This document shows, in pieces, positions 41,839-51,501 of a stretch of DNA of 64,000 nt. The stretch is taken from NCBI RefSeq assembly GCF_963676285.1, contig NZ_OY781063.1, forward strand, positions 1,550,001 to 1,614,000, given 5' to 3'. The DNA comes from an uncultured Sphaerochaeta sp. (GTDB taxonomy: Bacteria > Spirochaetota > Spirochaetia > Sphaerochaetales > Sphaerochaetaceae). Positions within the stretch are counted from its first letter, which is position 1. Every line of letters starts with the position of its first letter. Both the position numbers and the translations under genes were made by a program. The notes under the pieces are model-generated. The model made no database searches, was not told the DNA's origin, and saw only the letters and a program-made list of their open reading frames with translations.

Positions 41839-44337
41839 TCAACACTCACTATGGCCGCAAGAGAAACATTTCTTGCAACCTTCGATATTCACAAAAGTGA
41901 CATTACCGCAGATCGGGCAGATATCGGGCTTCACGGAGCTACCGGAAGCAGGAAGGCCAAGGTCCAGCTGACCAACATCTTCATCCTCATCCTCCTCATC
42001 AGGAAGACGGGAGGCATCACGATCGGAGTCGGTTGAACCGATATGCTGTTGCAGAACCTGTGCTACTGCATCAGGCAGGCTCATTACCCGGTTTCGCCCG
42101 AATCCCATGGAGCGACCACTTCCGATCCCTGAAAGCTGGCTGATGATCGCCTGGGCACGTTGGTCCGGGGTCAGGGGAGAAGGCATGCGAAGCAACAAGC
42201 TGATCAGTCTTCCCAGTCCTTCTGCATCGGCTGCCACATCACTGCCCACCTTTGCTACATTGATGAAAACCTCAAAAATATCGCTTGGATCCGGACCATC
42301 ACAGTTTACGGTGATGTACGCCGTTCCAATTGGAGTGGCCTTACGGTAGGTGGTTCCCCTCAAGACAGTGGAGCGTACCCGTGGCTTTGGTTCACTGGAA
42401 CGGGTCACCACAGGAGCTTCCTTCTTCTCCTCTTTCTTGACCGTCAAGACCTGTGTATCACGTGATCCATCACGATAGGTGGTACCACCCTTGCAACCAA
42501 GGTCATAGAGCAACTCATAGAGATTGCCTGTCTGCTCTACCGTGTACTCCTTGGGAGTATTGCCTGTCTTGGAGATAGAGGAATCGACCCACTTCTGGAT
42601 TGCTGCCTGCACCTTGACATGTCCTTCAGGAGCAAGATCCATAGCAGAGACGAAGTAATCAGGCTTCTTCGCTCCGGGATTTTCCTTTACCCAGTCATCA
42701 TACACCTTAACCCGCTCGATGTTCGTTCCCATCCTTCCAGTTCGCTCCCACTCCCAGAAATAATAGGGCTCTATTCCAGTTGAGGTATTGACCATCGTAC
42801 CGGTGGTTCCAGTAGGGGCCTGCGTCAGGAGGGTGACATTCCTCAATCCCTGCTCGCGGACTTTCTGCCGGATCTCTTCCGGCATCTGCTTCATGAAGCC
42901 GCTCTCAAGCAACTTCTCAGCGTCGAACAGGGAGAAGCTTCCCTTCTCCTTTGCAAGATCACAACTCTCTGCATAGGCTTCAACGCAGATGAACTTGTAC
43001 AGCTCCTCAATAAAGGTGAGGGACTCTTCGCTGCCATAGGCGAGTTCCATCTTGATCAACATATCAGCAAGACCCATGGTCCCTAGCCCGATACGGCGCT
43101 CACTCTGCTGCTGCCTCTTGTTCTCCTCGAAGAAGTAGGGGGTATCATCAATGACATCATCAAGGAAACGGACTGCCAAGCGAACTGCCCTGCCTAAATC
43201 CTTGTAATTCACCTTCTTGTTCTTCACAAACCTACTGAGGTTGATGGAGCCAAGATTGCAGACACCCCAAGGAGGAAGACCCTGCTCCCCACAAGGATTG
43301 GTGCTCTGGATGGAGGAGTAGTACCAAGAGTTGGACATCTTGTTGTAGCGATCGATAAAGAAAACCCCAGGTTCAGCACTTGCCCAGGCACTCTCTACAA
43401 TGGCATCCCAAATCTTTCTTGCCTTCATTGTCTGGTACACCTGGACCTTATGCCCACTCTTCTTCCATTTCTCGATATCACCGTCCCACTTTTCATTATA
43501 ATCAGGGTCGGTGGTATCAGGGAAATAGGTATGCCAATCCCCATCACTGCGTACCGCATCCATGAAATCATCGGTAATTCCGACAGAGATGTTTGCATTG
43601 GTTATCTTGCCCATTTCCCGCTTGGACTCAATAAAATCGAGAATATCGGGATGCCAGACATTGAGAATCAACATCAAGGCACCACGACGGGAGCCACCCT
43701 GTTCAATCAAGCCGGTTACGAAGCTGAAGAGCCCGCCCCAGCTTACCGAGCCACTGGAGCGGCCGTTTACGCCCTTGACGTAGCTGTGCCGTGGCCTGAG
43801 GGACGATATGTTCATACCCACTCCCCCCCCTCGGCTCATAATTTCGGTCATCTGGCCTAAAGAGGCTATGATGCCACCACGACTGTCCTTCGGGGAAGGG
43901 ATCACGTAGCAGTTGAAATAGGTTAGGTTCTGATCCGTTCCCGCACCGGTGAGAATCCTGCCTCCAGGGACAAACTTCCAGTCCTCCAGGAGCCAATTGA
44001 ACTCTTTTTCCCATTGCTTTCGCACCTCCGGCTTCTCTTGGGAAGCAATACCTTTCGCTACACGAGCAAGCATCTGTGCTGGGTCGGTCTCAAGCGGCTT
44101 GTCAACATCCTCACGCTTCACGTGCAAGATAGTACCTTCATCAAGCTTGACGGTGATGGCATCCCCGTCGTTCAATTCGCTTACTATCCCAATCTCTCGC
44201 TGACCAGTCTTTGGGTTGCTTACGGCAACCACAACATCCCCAACCTTCAGCGTCTCCTTCTGGACATCTTTCAGTGCATAACGGTCAAGGAAAATCTTAC
44301 GACCCAACGGATTCAATTCATTCTTAGCAACGCTCAT
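41839..44337 (-). CDS. nrdJ: Class II (adenosylcobalamin-dependent) ribonucleotide reductase
   Basis: 832 residues. An N-terminal extension of about 75 residues (VGDVVVAVSNPKTGQREIGI) is followed by the ten-stranded barrel: NPCGEQGLPPWGVCNLGSIN carries the catalytic cysteine region and APTGTTGTMVNTSTGIEPYY the finger-loop region. A TSCPD domain (about 660-745, TAYITVNCDGPDPSDIFEVF) follows and the tail has two Cys pairs (CPICGN and CKKCFSCGHSEC) for regeneration or zinc binding. It makes deoxynucleotides without oxygen and needs vitamin B12. GAGGG precedes the ATG. NrdR-like boxes lie upstream. Confidence 0.95.
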   Translation of the reverse strand: MSVAKNELNPLGRKIFLDRYALKDVQKETLKVGDVVVAVSNPKTGQREIGIVSELNDGDAITVKLDEGTILHVKREDVDKPLETDPAQMLARVAKGIASQEKPEVRKQWEKEFNWLLEDWKFVPGGRILTGAGTDQNLTYFNCYVIPSPKDSRGGIIASLGQMTEIMSRGGGVGMNISSLRPRHSYVKGVNGRSSGSVSWGGLFSFVTGLIEQGGSRRGALMLILNVWHPDILDFIESKREMGKITNANISVGITDDFMDAVRSDGDWHTYFPDTTDPDYNEKWDGDIEKWKKSGHKVQVYQTMKARKIWDAIVESAWASAEPGVFFIDRYNKMSNSWYYSSIQSTNPCGEQGLPPWGVCNLGSINLSRFVKNKKVNYKDLGRAVRLAVRFLDDVIDDTPYFFEENKRQQQSERRIGLGTMGLADMLIKMELAYGSEESLTFIEELYKFICVEAYAESCDLAKEKGSFSLFDAEKLLESGFMKQMPEEIRQKVREQGLRNVTLLTQAPTGTTGTMVNTSTGIEPYYFWEWERTGRMGTNIERVKVYDDWVKENPGAKKPDYFVSAMDLAPEGHVKVQAAIQKWVDSSISKTGNTPKEYTVEQTGNLYELLYDLGCKGGTTYRDGSRDTQVLTVKKEEKKEAPVVTRSSEPKPRVRSTVLRGTTYRKATPIGTAYITVNCDGPDPSDIFEVFINVAKVGSDVAADAEGLGRLISLLLRMPSPLTPDQRAQAIISQLSGIGSGRSMGFGRNRVMSLPDAVAQVLQQHIGSTDSDRDASRLPDEEDEDEDVGQLDLGLPASGSSVKPDICPICGNVTFVNIEGCKKCFSCGHSEC

Positions 44338-44491
44338 GTAATCCCTCTATATATAAAATTAATTCAAAATTCTTGAAGACATTCTTACCCTCTCTCCTGC
44401 TAGAAAAGTGGGGCAAGAGAGCGGGTCGACCCTAGTCGACCCTCATCTACCATACCATGGCGAACTGAACTTGGCAAGCGGACAATACAAC

Positions 44492-44534
44492 ATTTATAGC
44501 GCTATGTAAAGTTACATAACGCTATATATAGTGT
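44492..44534 (-). promoter_or_regulatory. NrdR-box-like operator pair upstream of nrdJ
   Basis: Box 1 (44519-44534) reads ACACTATATATAGCGT on the minus strand, nearly identical to the NrdR consensus acaCwATATATwGtgt. Box 2 (44492-44507) is weaker, ACATAGCGCTATAAAT. Between them ATGTAA-AG-TTACAT completes a near-perfect 32-bp dyad (44495-44526, 14 of 15 arm positions paired). The boxes are about 26-27 bp apart centre to centre rather than the usual about 31. NrdR represses reductase genes when dATP is high; no nrdR gene is in the window. The rest of the 496-bp intergenic region holds no gene, only the dyads CATATGATCATATG (44723-44736) and ATACGT-N5-ACGTAT (44643-44659). Confidence 0.65.
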
Positions 44535-44776
44535 TATATGGGTTTTATAGCAATCACGTATCATCTCTTAAATAATGCGTATTGGTGTAGACAGAATAGG
44601 TCAAATAGAGAGCAGAAAATTTCTTCTTATTCCTTGCTGGCAATACGTGAACAACGTATGAATCATCCTCTCATAGAGGGTAGAAATCAGATGCATATTT
44701 AGTGCTCATTGAGTTGTCATGGCATATGATCATATGAGTAATTTTGTCCGGTGGCTAGTGCTGTTTCAAAAAGTGA

Positions 44777-44802
44777 AGGGCCCCCAAAATACTGAAGGCC
44801 CT
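44777..44802 (-). terminator. Terminator of gdhA
   Basis: Stem AGGGCC / GGCCCT with a 14-nt loop, followed on the minus strand by TTCACTTTTTG. A second small hairpin CCCC-GAA-GGGG (44814-44824) sits between it and the stop codon. Confidence 0.65.
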
Positions 44803-44833
44803 CCTGATACACACCCCGAAGGGGACAATACAA

Positions 44834-46171
44834 TTAATAGCCGAGTTGCACCATGGTATCGGCAACCTTCTTGAAGCCAGCAATATTTGCTCCCTTCACA
44901 TAGTTGATATACCCATCCTCTTCCCAGCCTTCCAAGATACATGATTGATGGATTTTTCCCATAATACCCTTCAACTTCTCATCGACCTCTTCAGCACTCC
45001 AGGAAAGATGCATGGCATTCTGACTCATCTCGAGTCCACTTACAGCAACCCCTCCTGCATTGGCAGCCTTGCCTGGGGCATAGGGTATACGTTGCTCAAT
45101 GAAGTAGGTTGCTGCATCAGCCGTACAACCCATATTTGAAGTCTCAACAACATATTTGACCCCATTCGCAACAAGGGATTTTGCATCTTCCTTATCTAAC
45201 TCGTTCTGGATGGCACAGGGGAATGCAAGATCAACAGGGACTTCCCAAGGCTTCTTTCCTGCAACGAATTTCGCTCCAAACCGTTCAGCATAGGGAGCAA
45301 CCACATCATTGTTTGAAGAACGAAGATACTGCATGAAGGCCCACTTCTCAGGAGTACCTACTCCCTCTTCGTCATAGATATATCCATCAGGACCACTGAT
45401 CGCAACTACCTTGGCTCCCAATTCAGTCGCCTTCATGGCAGCTCCCCAAGCAACGTTCCCGAACCCACTGAGGGAGATTCGTTTTCCTTCCAAGCTATCT
45501 TGATGCGTCTCAAGCATAGCCTGGGCAAAGTACATGGTTCCATAGCCTGTAGCCTCAGGACGAACCAGAGACCCCCCAAAGCCAAGGCCCTTCCCGGTCA
45601 AAACCCCCGTATTCTCTCCCCTGATACGCTTATACTGCCCATAGAGAAAACCAATCTCACGAGCTCCTACCCCAATATCCCCAGCAGGGACGTCTGTCTC
45701 AGGGCCGATATATTTCTGCAACTCAGTCATGAAAGAACGACAGAAGCGGAGAATTTCACTGTCGCTCTTGCCACGTGGATTAAAATCACTACCTCCCTTA
45801 CCACCACCCATGGGGAGCGTGGTAAGACTGTTCTTCAGTGTCTGTTCAAAACCAAGGAACTTCAGTGTGCCGAGGGTAACACTGGAGTGGAAACGGAGAC
45901 CGCCCTTATAAGGTCCGATTGCATTATTGAATTGAACACGATATCCACGATTTACTTGAAGATTTCCTTCATCATCCTCCCACTCGACTCGAAAGGTGTA
46001 TACCCGGTCGGGTTCGGTCATTCTCTCGAGAATCCGATGCTTTTCATAGACAGGATTCTCATTGACCACGTCGAGGACACTTTCCACTACCTCGCTGACT
46101 GCCTGGATGAACTCAGGTTCGGCGGGATTCTTTCTCTCCAGTTCTTTCATTACTGATTCAAGGGTATACAT
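44834..46171 (-). CDS. gdhA: NADP-specific glutamate dehydrogenase
   Basis: 445 residues, the size of hexameric bacterial GdhA. Motifs are FRVEWEDDEGNLQVNRGYRV, the glutamate-site PMGGGKGGSDFNPRGKSD with catalytic Lys, DVPAGDIGVGAREIGF, the nucleotide-binding SLSGFGNVAWGAAMKATELG and APGKAANAGGVAVSGLEM. It aminates 2-oxoglutarate with NADPH. The frame can be read further upstream from a TTG at 46222, but alignment by pattern with E. coli GdhA (YSLESFL versus YTLESVM) and AAGGAG upstream favour 46171. Confidence 0.95.
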   Translation of the reverse strand: MYTLESVMKELERKNPAEPEFIQAVSEVVESVLDVVNENPVYEKHRILERMTEPDRVYTFRVEWEDDEGNLQVNRGYRVQFNNAIGPYKGGLRFHSSVTLGTLKFLGFEQTLKNSLTTLPMGGGKGGSDFNPRGKSDSEILRFCRSFMTELQKYIGPETDVPAGDIGVGAREIGFLYGQYKRIRGENTGVLTGKGLGFGGSLVRPEATGYGTMYFAQAMLETHQDSLEGKRISLSGFGNVAWGAAMKATELGAKVVAISGPDGYIYDEEGVGTPEKWAFMQYLRSSNNDVVAPYAERFGAKFVAGKKPWEVPVDLAFPCAIQNELDKEDAKSLVANGVKYVVETSNMGCTADAATYFIEQRIPYAPGKAANAGGVAVSGLEMSQNAMHLSWSAEEVDEKLKGIMGKIHQSCILEGWEEDGYINYVKGANIAGFKKVADTMVQLGY

Positions 46172-46224
46172 ACCTAGATTATTCTCCTTGGTCTGTGCTG
46201 CAACACGCTGTTGCTTGTCCAAAA

Positions 46225-46253
46225 AGCGTAAACCCGCTATATCGATATGTCAA
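46225..46253 (-). promoter_or_regulatory. gdhA promoter
   Basis: On the minus strand a consensus -35 TTGACA (46248-46253), a 17-bp spacer and a weak -10 TACGCT (46225-46230). The predicted leader is about 45 nt. Confidence 0.55.
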
Positions 46254-46395
46254 CGTCGAATTGCGAAAAACATGATTATATTTTTTATATTTACCCTATC
46301 GTACAAAAATATACATAAAAATTGAATTTTCAATCAATTTTATGAATATTCTGAAACAATATGCAAACTTCGTCTCTCATGATAAAATACCTGCT

Positions 46396-49335
46396 ATGTA
46401 TACACTTGACCCAACCTGGTTGCCATTCAGCAACCTGATGCTGAAACATATCTACAACGTGCTGCTCATCTGCAACGACTATGACCGTTTCCTCTTAGAG
46501 GAAGATGGACGGGTTGAGGAAGAGTTATACCTCGAATACACCCAGCTTGGATTGAACAACCCACCAAAGTTCACCCATACCAGCACCGCAGAAGAAGCGC
46601 TGAATCTCTTGAGCCAGAGATCGTTCGACCTGGTTGTCACCATGCTCGACCTCGGGACCGACTCTGTTGAGCAGTTGGCTACAACCATCAAGAAAAGCAA
46701 CCCGCAAATGCCGGTTATCGCACTTTCCCCCTCCTCCAGCCACAAAAGAAATAAGATGATCAAGGGATCAGACTGTAAGGATATCGACTATTTCTTCTAC
46801 TGGCAGGGCGATCCCACCATCTTCCTTGCCATGATCAAGCTGGTTGAGGATAGGATGAACCTTGACCATGACACCCAGGAAGCAGATGTACAGCTGATCA
46901 TCCTGGTAGAGGACTCTGTACGGTTCTACTCATCCTACCTTCCCATGATGTACACCACCTTGATCCAACAGAATCGCTCAGCCATCCTTGAAGCACTGAA
47001 CAACTGGGGAAAAACCCTCAGGATGCGTGGAAGACCAAAGATCGCGCTTGCCAGAACCTATGAGGAGGCCCAGGAGCTCTATAGCAAATATCAACACAAT
47101 ATCTTGGGGATCATCACCGACATGTCCTACCTCAAGGAGGGCGATCAGGACAAGTATGCGGGCCTATACCTCACAAAAATGGTTCACGCAAGAGACCCTG
47201 AGATTCCGATACTTATCCAAAGCAGTGATAACACTGCCCAGGAGATGGCAGAGGAAGCAGGAGCGTATTTTCTCTGGAAGAACAATTCAGCACTCCTTTT
47301 TGAACTGAATAAGTTCATGACAAAGCACTACGGATTCGGCCCCTTTATCTTCCGAGATCCTGATACGATGGAGGAGATCGCCCGCGCAGAGACCATGCGC
47401 GACCTGCAGAGGGTCCTTCCCAAGGTTCCCACAAAAAGCTTCGATTTCCACTCCAGGAGAAATGACTTTTCACGATGGCTCAGGGCACAGAGCCTCTATG
47501 CCATTGCTGCAAGGATCAAGGACTTGAAGATCCCAGCCAATGGGGATGCAAAGGTGGTACAGCAACAGATGACGGAGATCATCCGCAACTACCGCAAGGA
47601 GAGAACCAAGGGAGTCATCGCCCAATTCAGTAGGAACAATTATGACGAAACGCTCTTCTTCAGCCGAATCGGAGGGGGCTCCCTGGGAGGAAAAGGACGA
47701 GGACTTGCCTTCATCGATATGGTATTACGTGCAGCGAAACTTCCAGAGAAATACCCTGATGTATACCTCTCCATCCCTCGTACGGTGGTCGTAACCACCG
47801 ATCAGTTCACCCAGTTCCTCGAGGAAAATGATCTCAACGATATCGCATCAGGGGATCTTCCTGATGAGACCTTGCTTAAAATATTCCTCTCAAAACCATT
47901 GAGCAATGAATTGGTCCTGAATCTCTCGGAAATCATCCAGGTTATCCGTCAGCCGATTTGTGTGCGCTCTTCCAGCCTTCTGGAGGACTCACACTTCCAA
48001 CCGTTCGCCGGGGTATACGAGACATGTATGCTTCCCAACCAAGGGGCTGACGAGGCGAGGCTCCAAGAGCTCTGTGATGCGGTACGTGCGGTCTGGGCTT
48101 CCACCTTCTTCCGCAGTGCAAAGGAGTACCTCAAGGCAACCGAGCATATGCTCGAAGATGAGAAAATGGCTGTCATCATCCAGCAGGTCATTGGAAGCGA
48201 TCATGGTTCTTACTGGTATCCAAACATCAGTGGGGTTGCCCGTTCCCTCAACTATTACCCTCTGGGAGGAGAGAAGCCTGAGGATGGGGTCGGTATGCTC
48301 AGCTTTGGCTTCGGTAAATCGGTGGTGGACAATGGTTCTGCCCTGCGATTCAGCCCTACCCACCCAAAACGGCCAGCACAGTTCCTGGGGGGCAACCAGA
48401 CAAGCAGCCAGAACACCTTCTACGCCCTGAATATGAAAAGCGGCTACCATCCACTTGAAGAAGGTGGTCTTGAGAACCTGGAACTGCTCAATTTCCGTGA
48501 ATCGTGGGCTTATCCCGATGCCATCAGATATATTGCAAGCACCTATGACTTGACAAGCGGCATGCTGAGTGAGTCTGTCAGGACTGAGGGAGAGAAGGTG
48601 ATCACCTTCAACGGAATCCTTAAGTATGACGCCTTTCCCCTAGCTTCCATCGTCAGGGATGTCCTTCAGTTGGGTACAGAGGCAATGGGAAAACCAGTAG
48701 AAATTGAATTTGCAGTAAACCTGAATCGTGCAGCCCCAAAGATGAGGGAGTTCAGTCTTCTCCAGATCCGCCCTATTGCAGCAGGAAATGAGGAGAGCGA
48801 TGTCTCAATCAGCAACCATGAACGGGAGAGTGCTGCCATCCATTCCCATGTGGTGATGGGAAACGGTAAAATTGATCATGTAGAAGATATCATCTACTTG
48901 AAAATCGATCAGTTCTCGGCCTCTTCAATGAAAGGCATGGCAAAGGAACTCGACAAACTCAATGCAGCAATGGTTATTGCAGAGAGAGACTATGTATTGG
49001 TGGTAGCAGGAAGATTGGGCAGCTGTGACCCATGGTTGGGCATTCCCGTAACTTGGTCACAGATATCCAGAAGTAAGGTTATTGTTGAGACAGGGTTACA
49101 AGGATTCCAGGTGGAACCAAGCCAAGGGACCCACTTCTTCCAGAACATGACAAGCCTGGGGTGCCTCTACCTGACTATCAACCCGGCCTATCGGTCTGGT
49201 TCAATGCGGTATGAGAAACTCAAGGACCTCCAGATTGTCTCAGAGACAGAACACTTCATTCATGCAAGAAGCGAAAAGCCATTGACCATTAAGGTCAACG
49301 GCTTCGATGGAGAGGGGGTAGTACTGGTCGATTAG
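46396..49335 (+). CDS. Receiver-domain / PEP-synthase-like ATP-binding fusion protein
   Basis: 979 residues from this start (997 if the ATG at 46342 is used). Residues about 19-147 are a degenerate receiver-like domain (NVLLICNDYDRFLLEEDGRV). About 165-307 form a second receiver with an intact set of key residues: acidic pair E172-D173 (IILVEDSVRFY), phosphoacceptor Asp242 (GIITDMSY) and Lys295 (FLWKNNS). About 420-790 is a PPDK/PEP-synthase N-terminal ATP-binding domain (GGGSLGGKGRGLAFID, then VRSSSLLEDSHFQPFAGVYE). The phosphohistidine and PEP-binding domains of true PEP synthase are absent. There is no output DNA-binding domain. TAAAAT lies 7 nt before this ATG and neither candidate start has a Shine-Dalgarno. 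The family occurs in Bacteroidetes and spirochaetes; I know of no function. Confidence 0.8.
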   Translation: MYTLDPTWLPFSNLMLKHIYNVLLICNDYDRFLLEEDGRVEEELYLEYTQLGLNNPPKFTHTSTAEEALNLLSQRSFDLVVTMLDLGTDSVEQLATTIKKSNPQMPVIALSPSSSHKRNKMIKGSDCKDIDYFFYWQGDPTIFLAMIKLVEDRMNLDHDTQEADVQLIILVEDSVRFYSSYLPMMYTTLIQQNRSAILEALNNWGKTLRMRGRPKIALARTYEEAQELYSKYQHNILGIITDMSYLKEGDQDKYAGLYLTKMVHARDPEIPILIQSSDNTAQEMAEEAGAYFLWKNNSALLFELNKFMTKHYGFGPFIFRDPDTMEEIARAETMRDLQRVLPKVPTKSFDFHSRRNDFSRWLRAQSLYAIAARIKDLKIPANGDAKVVQQQMTEIIRNYRKERTKGVIAQFSRNNYDETLFFSRIGGGSLGGKGRGLAFIDMVLRAAKLPEKYPDVYLSIPRTVVVTTDQFTQFLEENDLNDIASGDLPDETLLKIFLSKPLSNELVLNLSEIIQVIRQPICVRSSSLLEDSHFQPFAGVYETCMLPNQGADEARLQELCDAVRAVWASTFFRSAKEYLKATEHMLEDEKMAVIIQQVIGSDHGSYWYPNISGVARSLNYYPLGGEKPEDGVGMLSFGFGKSVVDNGSALRFSPTHPKRPAQFLGGNQTSSQNTFYALNMKSGYHPLEEGGLENLELLNFRESWAYPDAIRYIASTYDLTSGMLSESVRTEGEKVITFNGILKYDAFPLASIVRDVLQLGTEAMGKPVEIEFAVNLNRAAPKMREFSLLQIRPIAAGNEESDVSISNHERESAAIHSHVVMGNGKIDHVEDIIYLKIDQFSASSMKGMAKELDKLNAAMVIAERDYVLVVAGRLGSCDPWLGIPVTWSQISRSKVIVETGLQGFQVEPSQGTHFFQNMTSLGCLYLTINPAYRSGSMRYEKLKDLQIVSETEHFIHARSEKPLTIKVNGFDGEGVVLVD

Positions 49336-50036
49336 TGCTCTGGATGGGTCTCCTTATAGGCCCAGACCCAAATTGCAGTGTGGGAACGAACTGCCTCCAC
49401 TGCCTTTTCACCATCTCTATCCATAATTGCCTGATGCAGTTGTTGATGCACCTCATCAACACCCTCATGAATGGGGTTGATGGTCTTGGTAAACAAGTCA
49501 ATCACAAAGGTATAGATGTTTTCTACAATACTGTTATGGGAAAATCGAGCAAGCAAGCGATGATAATGCAAGTCCAGGGCGCCTGCTTTCTGGGCAGAAG
49601 CCTGATCTTTACCAAGCTCCTTCTGGAACTCCTTCATTGATTGATCGAGCAAAGCCAATTCCTCATCGCTCGCAGACTCAATGACCAATTTGACGATACC
49701 CTCTTCCAGCAACTGCCTGACCTGGGTCAATGATTTGTAATCACGGTCCTGGACAAGGATCTGAAACAGTTGTGGATCGAATAGACGCTTGTTTGATGCG
49801 CTGGAAACAAATGTTCCATGCCCCTGCTTGATCTCAATCACCCCATAGGCAGAGAGTATCTTCAAGGCTTCACGTACCGTGCCACGCCCAACCTTCAGGC
49901 TCTCGGCAAGGGAGATTTCATTGGGAATCATATCCCCGGGAGAAAGCTTCTGGTCGATCAAGAGTTCCTTGATCTTCTCTATCACCCATTCAACCGCTGA
50001 TGGACGGCCTTCGCGTACCCTGAACATGTCTTCCAT
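49332..50036 (-). CDS. GntR family regulator, FadR/FCD subfamily
   Basis: 234 residues. The winged helix reads IPNEISLAESLKVGRGTVRE then ALKILSAYGVIEIKQGHGTF; the FCD effector domain follows with DLHYHRLLARFSHNSIVENI. It probably senses the sugar acid or intermediate handled by the TRAP-transketolase operon, in which it is the last gene. A GGGGG sits 11 nt before the ATG; 50027 is an alternative start. It converges with the receiver/PEP gene with a 4-bp overlap of the stop codons. Confidence 0.9.
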   Translation of the reverse strand: MEDMFRVREGRPSAVEWVIEKIKELLIDQKLSPGDMIPNEISLAESLKVGRGTVREALKILSAYGVIEIKQGHGTFVSSASNKRLFDPQLFQILVQDRDYKSLTQVRQLLEEGIVKLVIESASDEELALLDQSMKEFQKELGKDQASAQKAGALDLHYHRLLARFSHNSIVENIYTFVIDLFTKTINPIHEGVDEVHQQLHQAIMDRDGEKAVEAVRSHTAIWVWAYKETHPEH

Positions 50037-50064
50037 GGAAATGAATCCCCCTGCATACAGCACT

Positions 50065-50073
50065 GTATCATAC
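50065..50073. promoter_or_regulatory. ATCATAC motif before the GntR gene, candidate operator
   Basis: GTATCATAC is a 9-bp palindrome 28 bp before the GntR start. The same 7-bp core ATCATAC occurs twice in tandem in front of the operon's first gene (56857-56870), suggesting that the regulator controls both. Confidence 0.4.
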
Positions 50074-50102
50074 CAAGAGCCCTTGATGAAAGCAAGGAAT
50101 CA

Positions 50103-50444
50103 TCAATCCTTGTAATCATCCCTCGAGGGAGAGAAACACTCAATCAGCTCGGTATCCTCAAGTATCTTGGAACCATGAGGATCCATGGAAGCAAAATAGT
50201 ATGCATCTCCTGCATGAAGGTCCAAAACCTCGCCATCTCCCTTGATGAAATGGATATGACCCTTTACCACAAAGCCATTCTGGCTTTCAGGGTGGGTATG
50301 CATCTCAAGCGTGGACCCTTTCTCAAGGTAGAAATAACAGATCATGCTATCCTTGTCATACGTCAAGGTAACCCGCTCAATTCCCTTTGCCCTCTCCACT
50401 CTCTTGTCTGTATGCAAATTCCCTCTATGTTTCTTCTCGTCCAT
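50103..50444 (-). CDS. Single-domain cupin protein
   Basis: 113 residues. Cupin motif 1 is LEMHTHPESQNGFVVKGHIH, with two His and a Gln-type spacing, and motif 2 is DAYYFASMDPHGSKIL. Small cupins bind a metal and act as isomerases, sugar-acid lyases or sensors. Its start codon shares one base with the transaldolase stop codon (TAATG), so it is coupled to that enzyme and likely acts on the same substrate, for instance as an isomerase. That role is inferred. Confidence 0.85.
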   Translation of the reverse strand: MDEKKHRGNLHTDKRVERAKGIERVTLTYDKDSMICYFYLEKGSTLEMHTHPESQNGFVVKGHIHFIKGDGEVLDLHAGDAYYFASMDPHGSKILEDTELIECFSPSRDDYKD

Positions 50445-51493
50445 TATTTGGTTCCCCTTCTCTCAGCAATCAAGGCAAGCAAGGCATTCCATCCCTTCTG
50501 GAATGAGGTACGGAACAACTCTACCCCGCCATAATCGTAGTACTCTTCAACAGACATACCATCGGTCTCAAGGGCTCTCTGGTAGTCAGGAAGCTCCTTA
50601 CAGAGCCTCTGGATCTGCTGTTCATCGAGCGTACTGTCTATTCGGTCAACCACTTCCTTGTCCTGTTGAATCAACACCTCGGCAGTTCCCTTCCAGTTGA
50701 TGGTGATGCTCAGATCCCCACCCACCAGCTCAGTGAAGTCCTCAAGTTTTCTGGCTCCTCCACCAATCATGACTCCTGGATATCCCCTATCCTTCATCAT
50801 CTCATACTCTTTCTTTGCAATGGAGAGCCCAGCATATTTGACCAACTCCTCATCAATGGAGAGCTGTTGTTCCTTGATGACACGTTTGAAATGATCGTCA
50901 AGGATACCGGTAATGTGTGTGACATAGAAAGGAGGGGTGTTTCCACTCTTCTGGCTAACCTTCTGATAGGCTTCACAAATGGAGATGGTCTGGCTCAGAC
51001 TCATAACCTCTGTTGCCATCGTGGGAATATTATGCTCCACCATGGTGCTTATTGCCTCGATACCCCACTTGGTTACCGGTATCTTGATACAGATATTCTC
51101 AGCAATCTCATAGTTCTCCAACCCTTCCTTTACAATCAAGCTGGCATCTGTCTCAGCAAACGGGTCACCCTGGATGGTAACCAGCCCCTCTGTACCGCCA
51201 CTGGCGCGATAGAGTGGGAGGAACAGATCTGCAAGACGGCCGACCATCATCTGCTGAACCTTGGAGGCCAGAGCGGAGTCATCCTTCTCATAGGGGAGCA
51301 GGAGGTCAATCATCCGCCTCACTACACGCATGTCCTCTTCAGATTCAAAGAGCTTCGAAACATAACTCGGATTGGTGGTACACCCAATTGCACCTTCTTC
51401 TATCGCCCGCTTGGCTTGTTCCATGGTTGGGTTGTTGATCCAGAAACGAGTCTTGGTTTGTTGATGCACACGGTGAAAATACGTAGATTTCAT
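50444..51493 (-). CDS. Transaldolase-family enzyme
   Basis: 349 residues. Transaldolase features are TTNPSYVSKLFESEEDM near residue 39, the Schiff-base region ENICIKIPVTKWGIEAI (Lys137 is the best candidate) and the GVMIGGGARKLEDFTELVGG strand. It is longer than the 220-residue and different from the 317-residue classical forms, so its substrate may not be the standard sedoheptulose 7-phosphate. I place the start at 51493, after AGAGGTGTGT. It lies between the TRAP permease (8 bp) and cupin genes. Confidence 0.85.
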   Translation of the reverse strand: MKSTYFHRVHQQTKTRFWINNPTMEQAKRAIEEGAIGCTTNPSYVSKLFESEEDMRVVRRMIDLLLPYEKDDSALASKVQQMMVGRLADLFLPLYRASGGTEGLVTIQGDPFAETDASLIVKEGLENYEIAENICIKIPVTKWGIEAISTMVEHNIPTMATEVMSLSQTISICEAYQKVSQKSGNTPPFYVTHITGILDDHFKRVIKEQQLSIDEELVKYAGLSIAKKEYEMMKDRGYPGVMIGGGARKLEDFTELVGGDLSITINWKGTAEVLIQQDKEVVDRIDSTLDEQQIQRLCKELPDYQRALETDGMSVEEYYDYGGVELFRTSFQKGWNALLALIAERRGTK

Positions 51494-51501
51494 ACACACC
51501 T

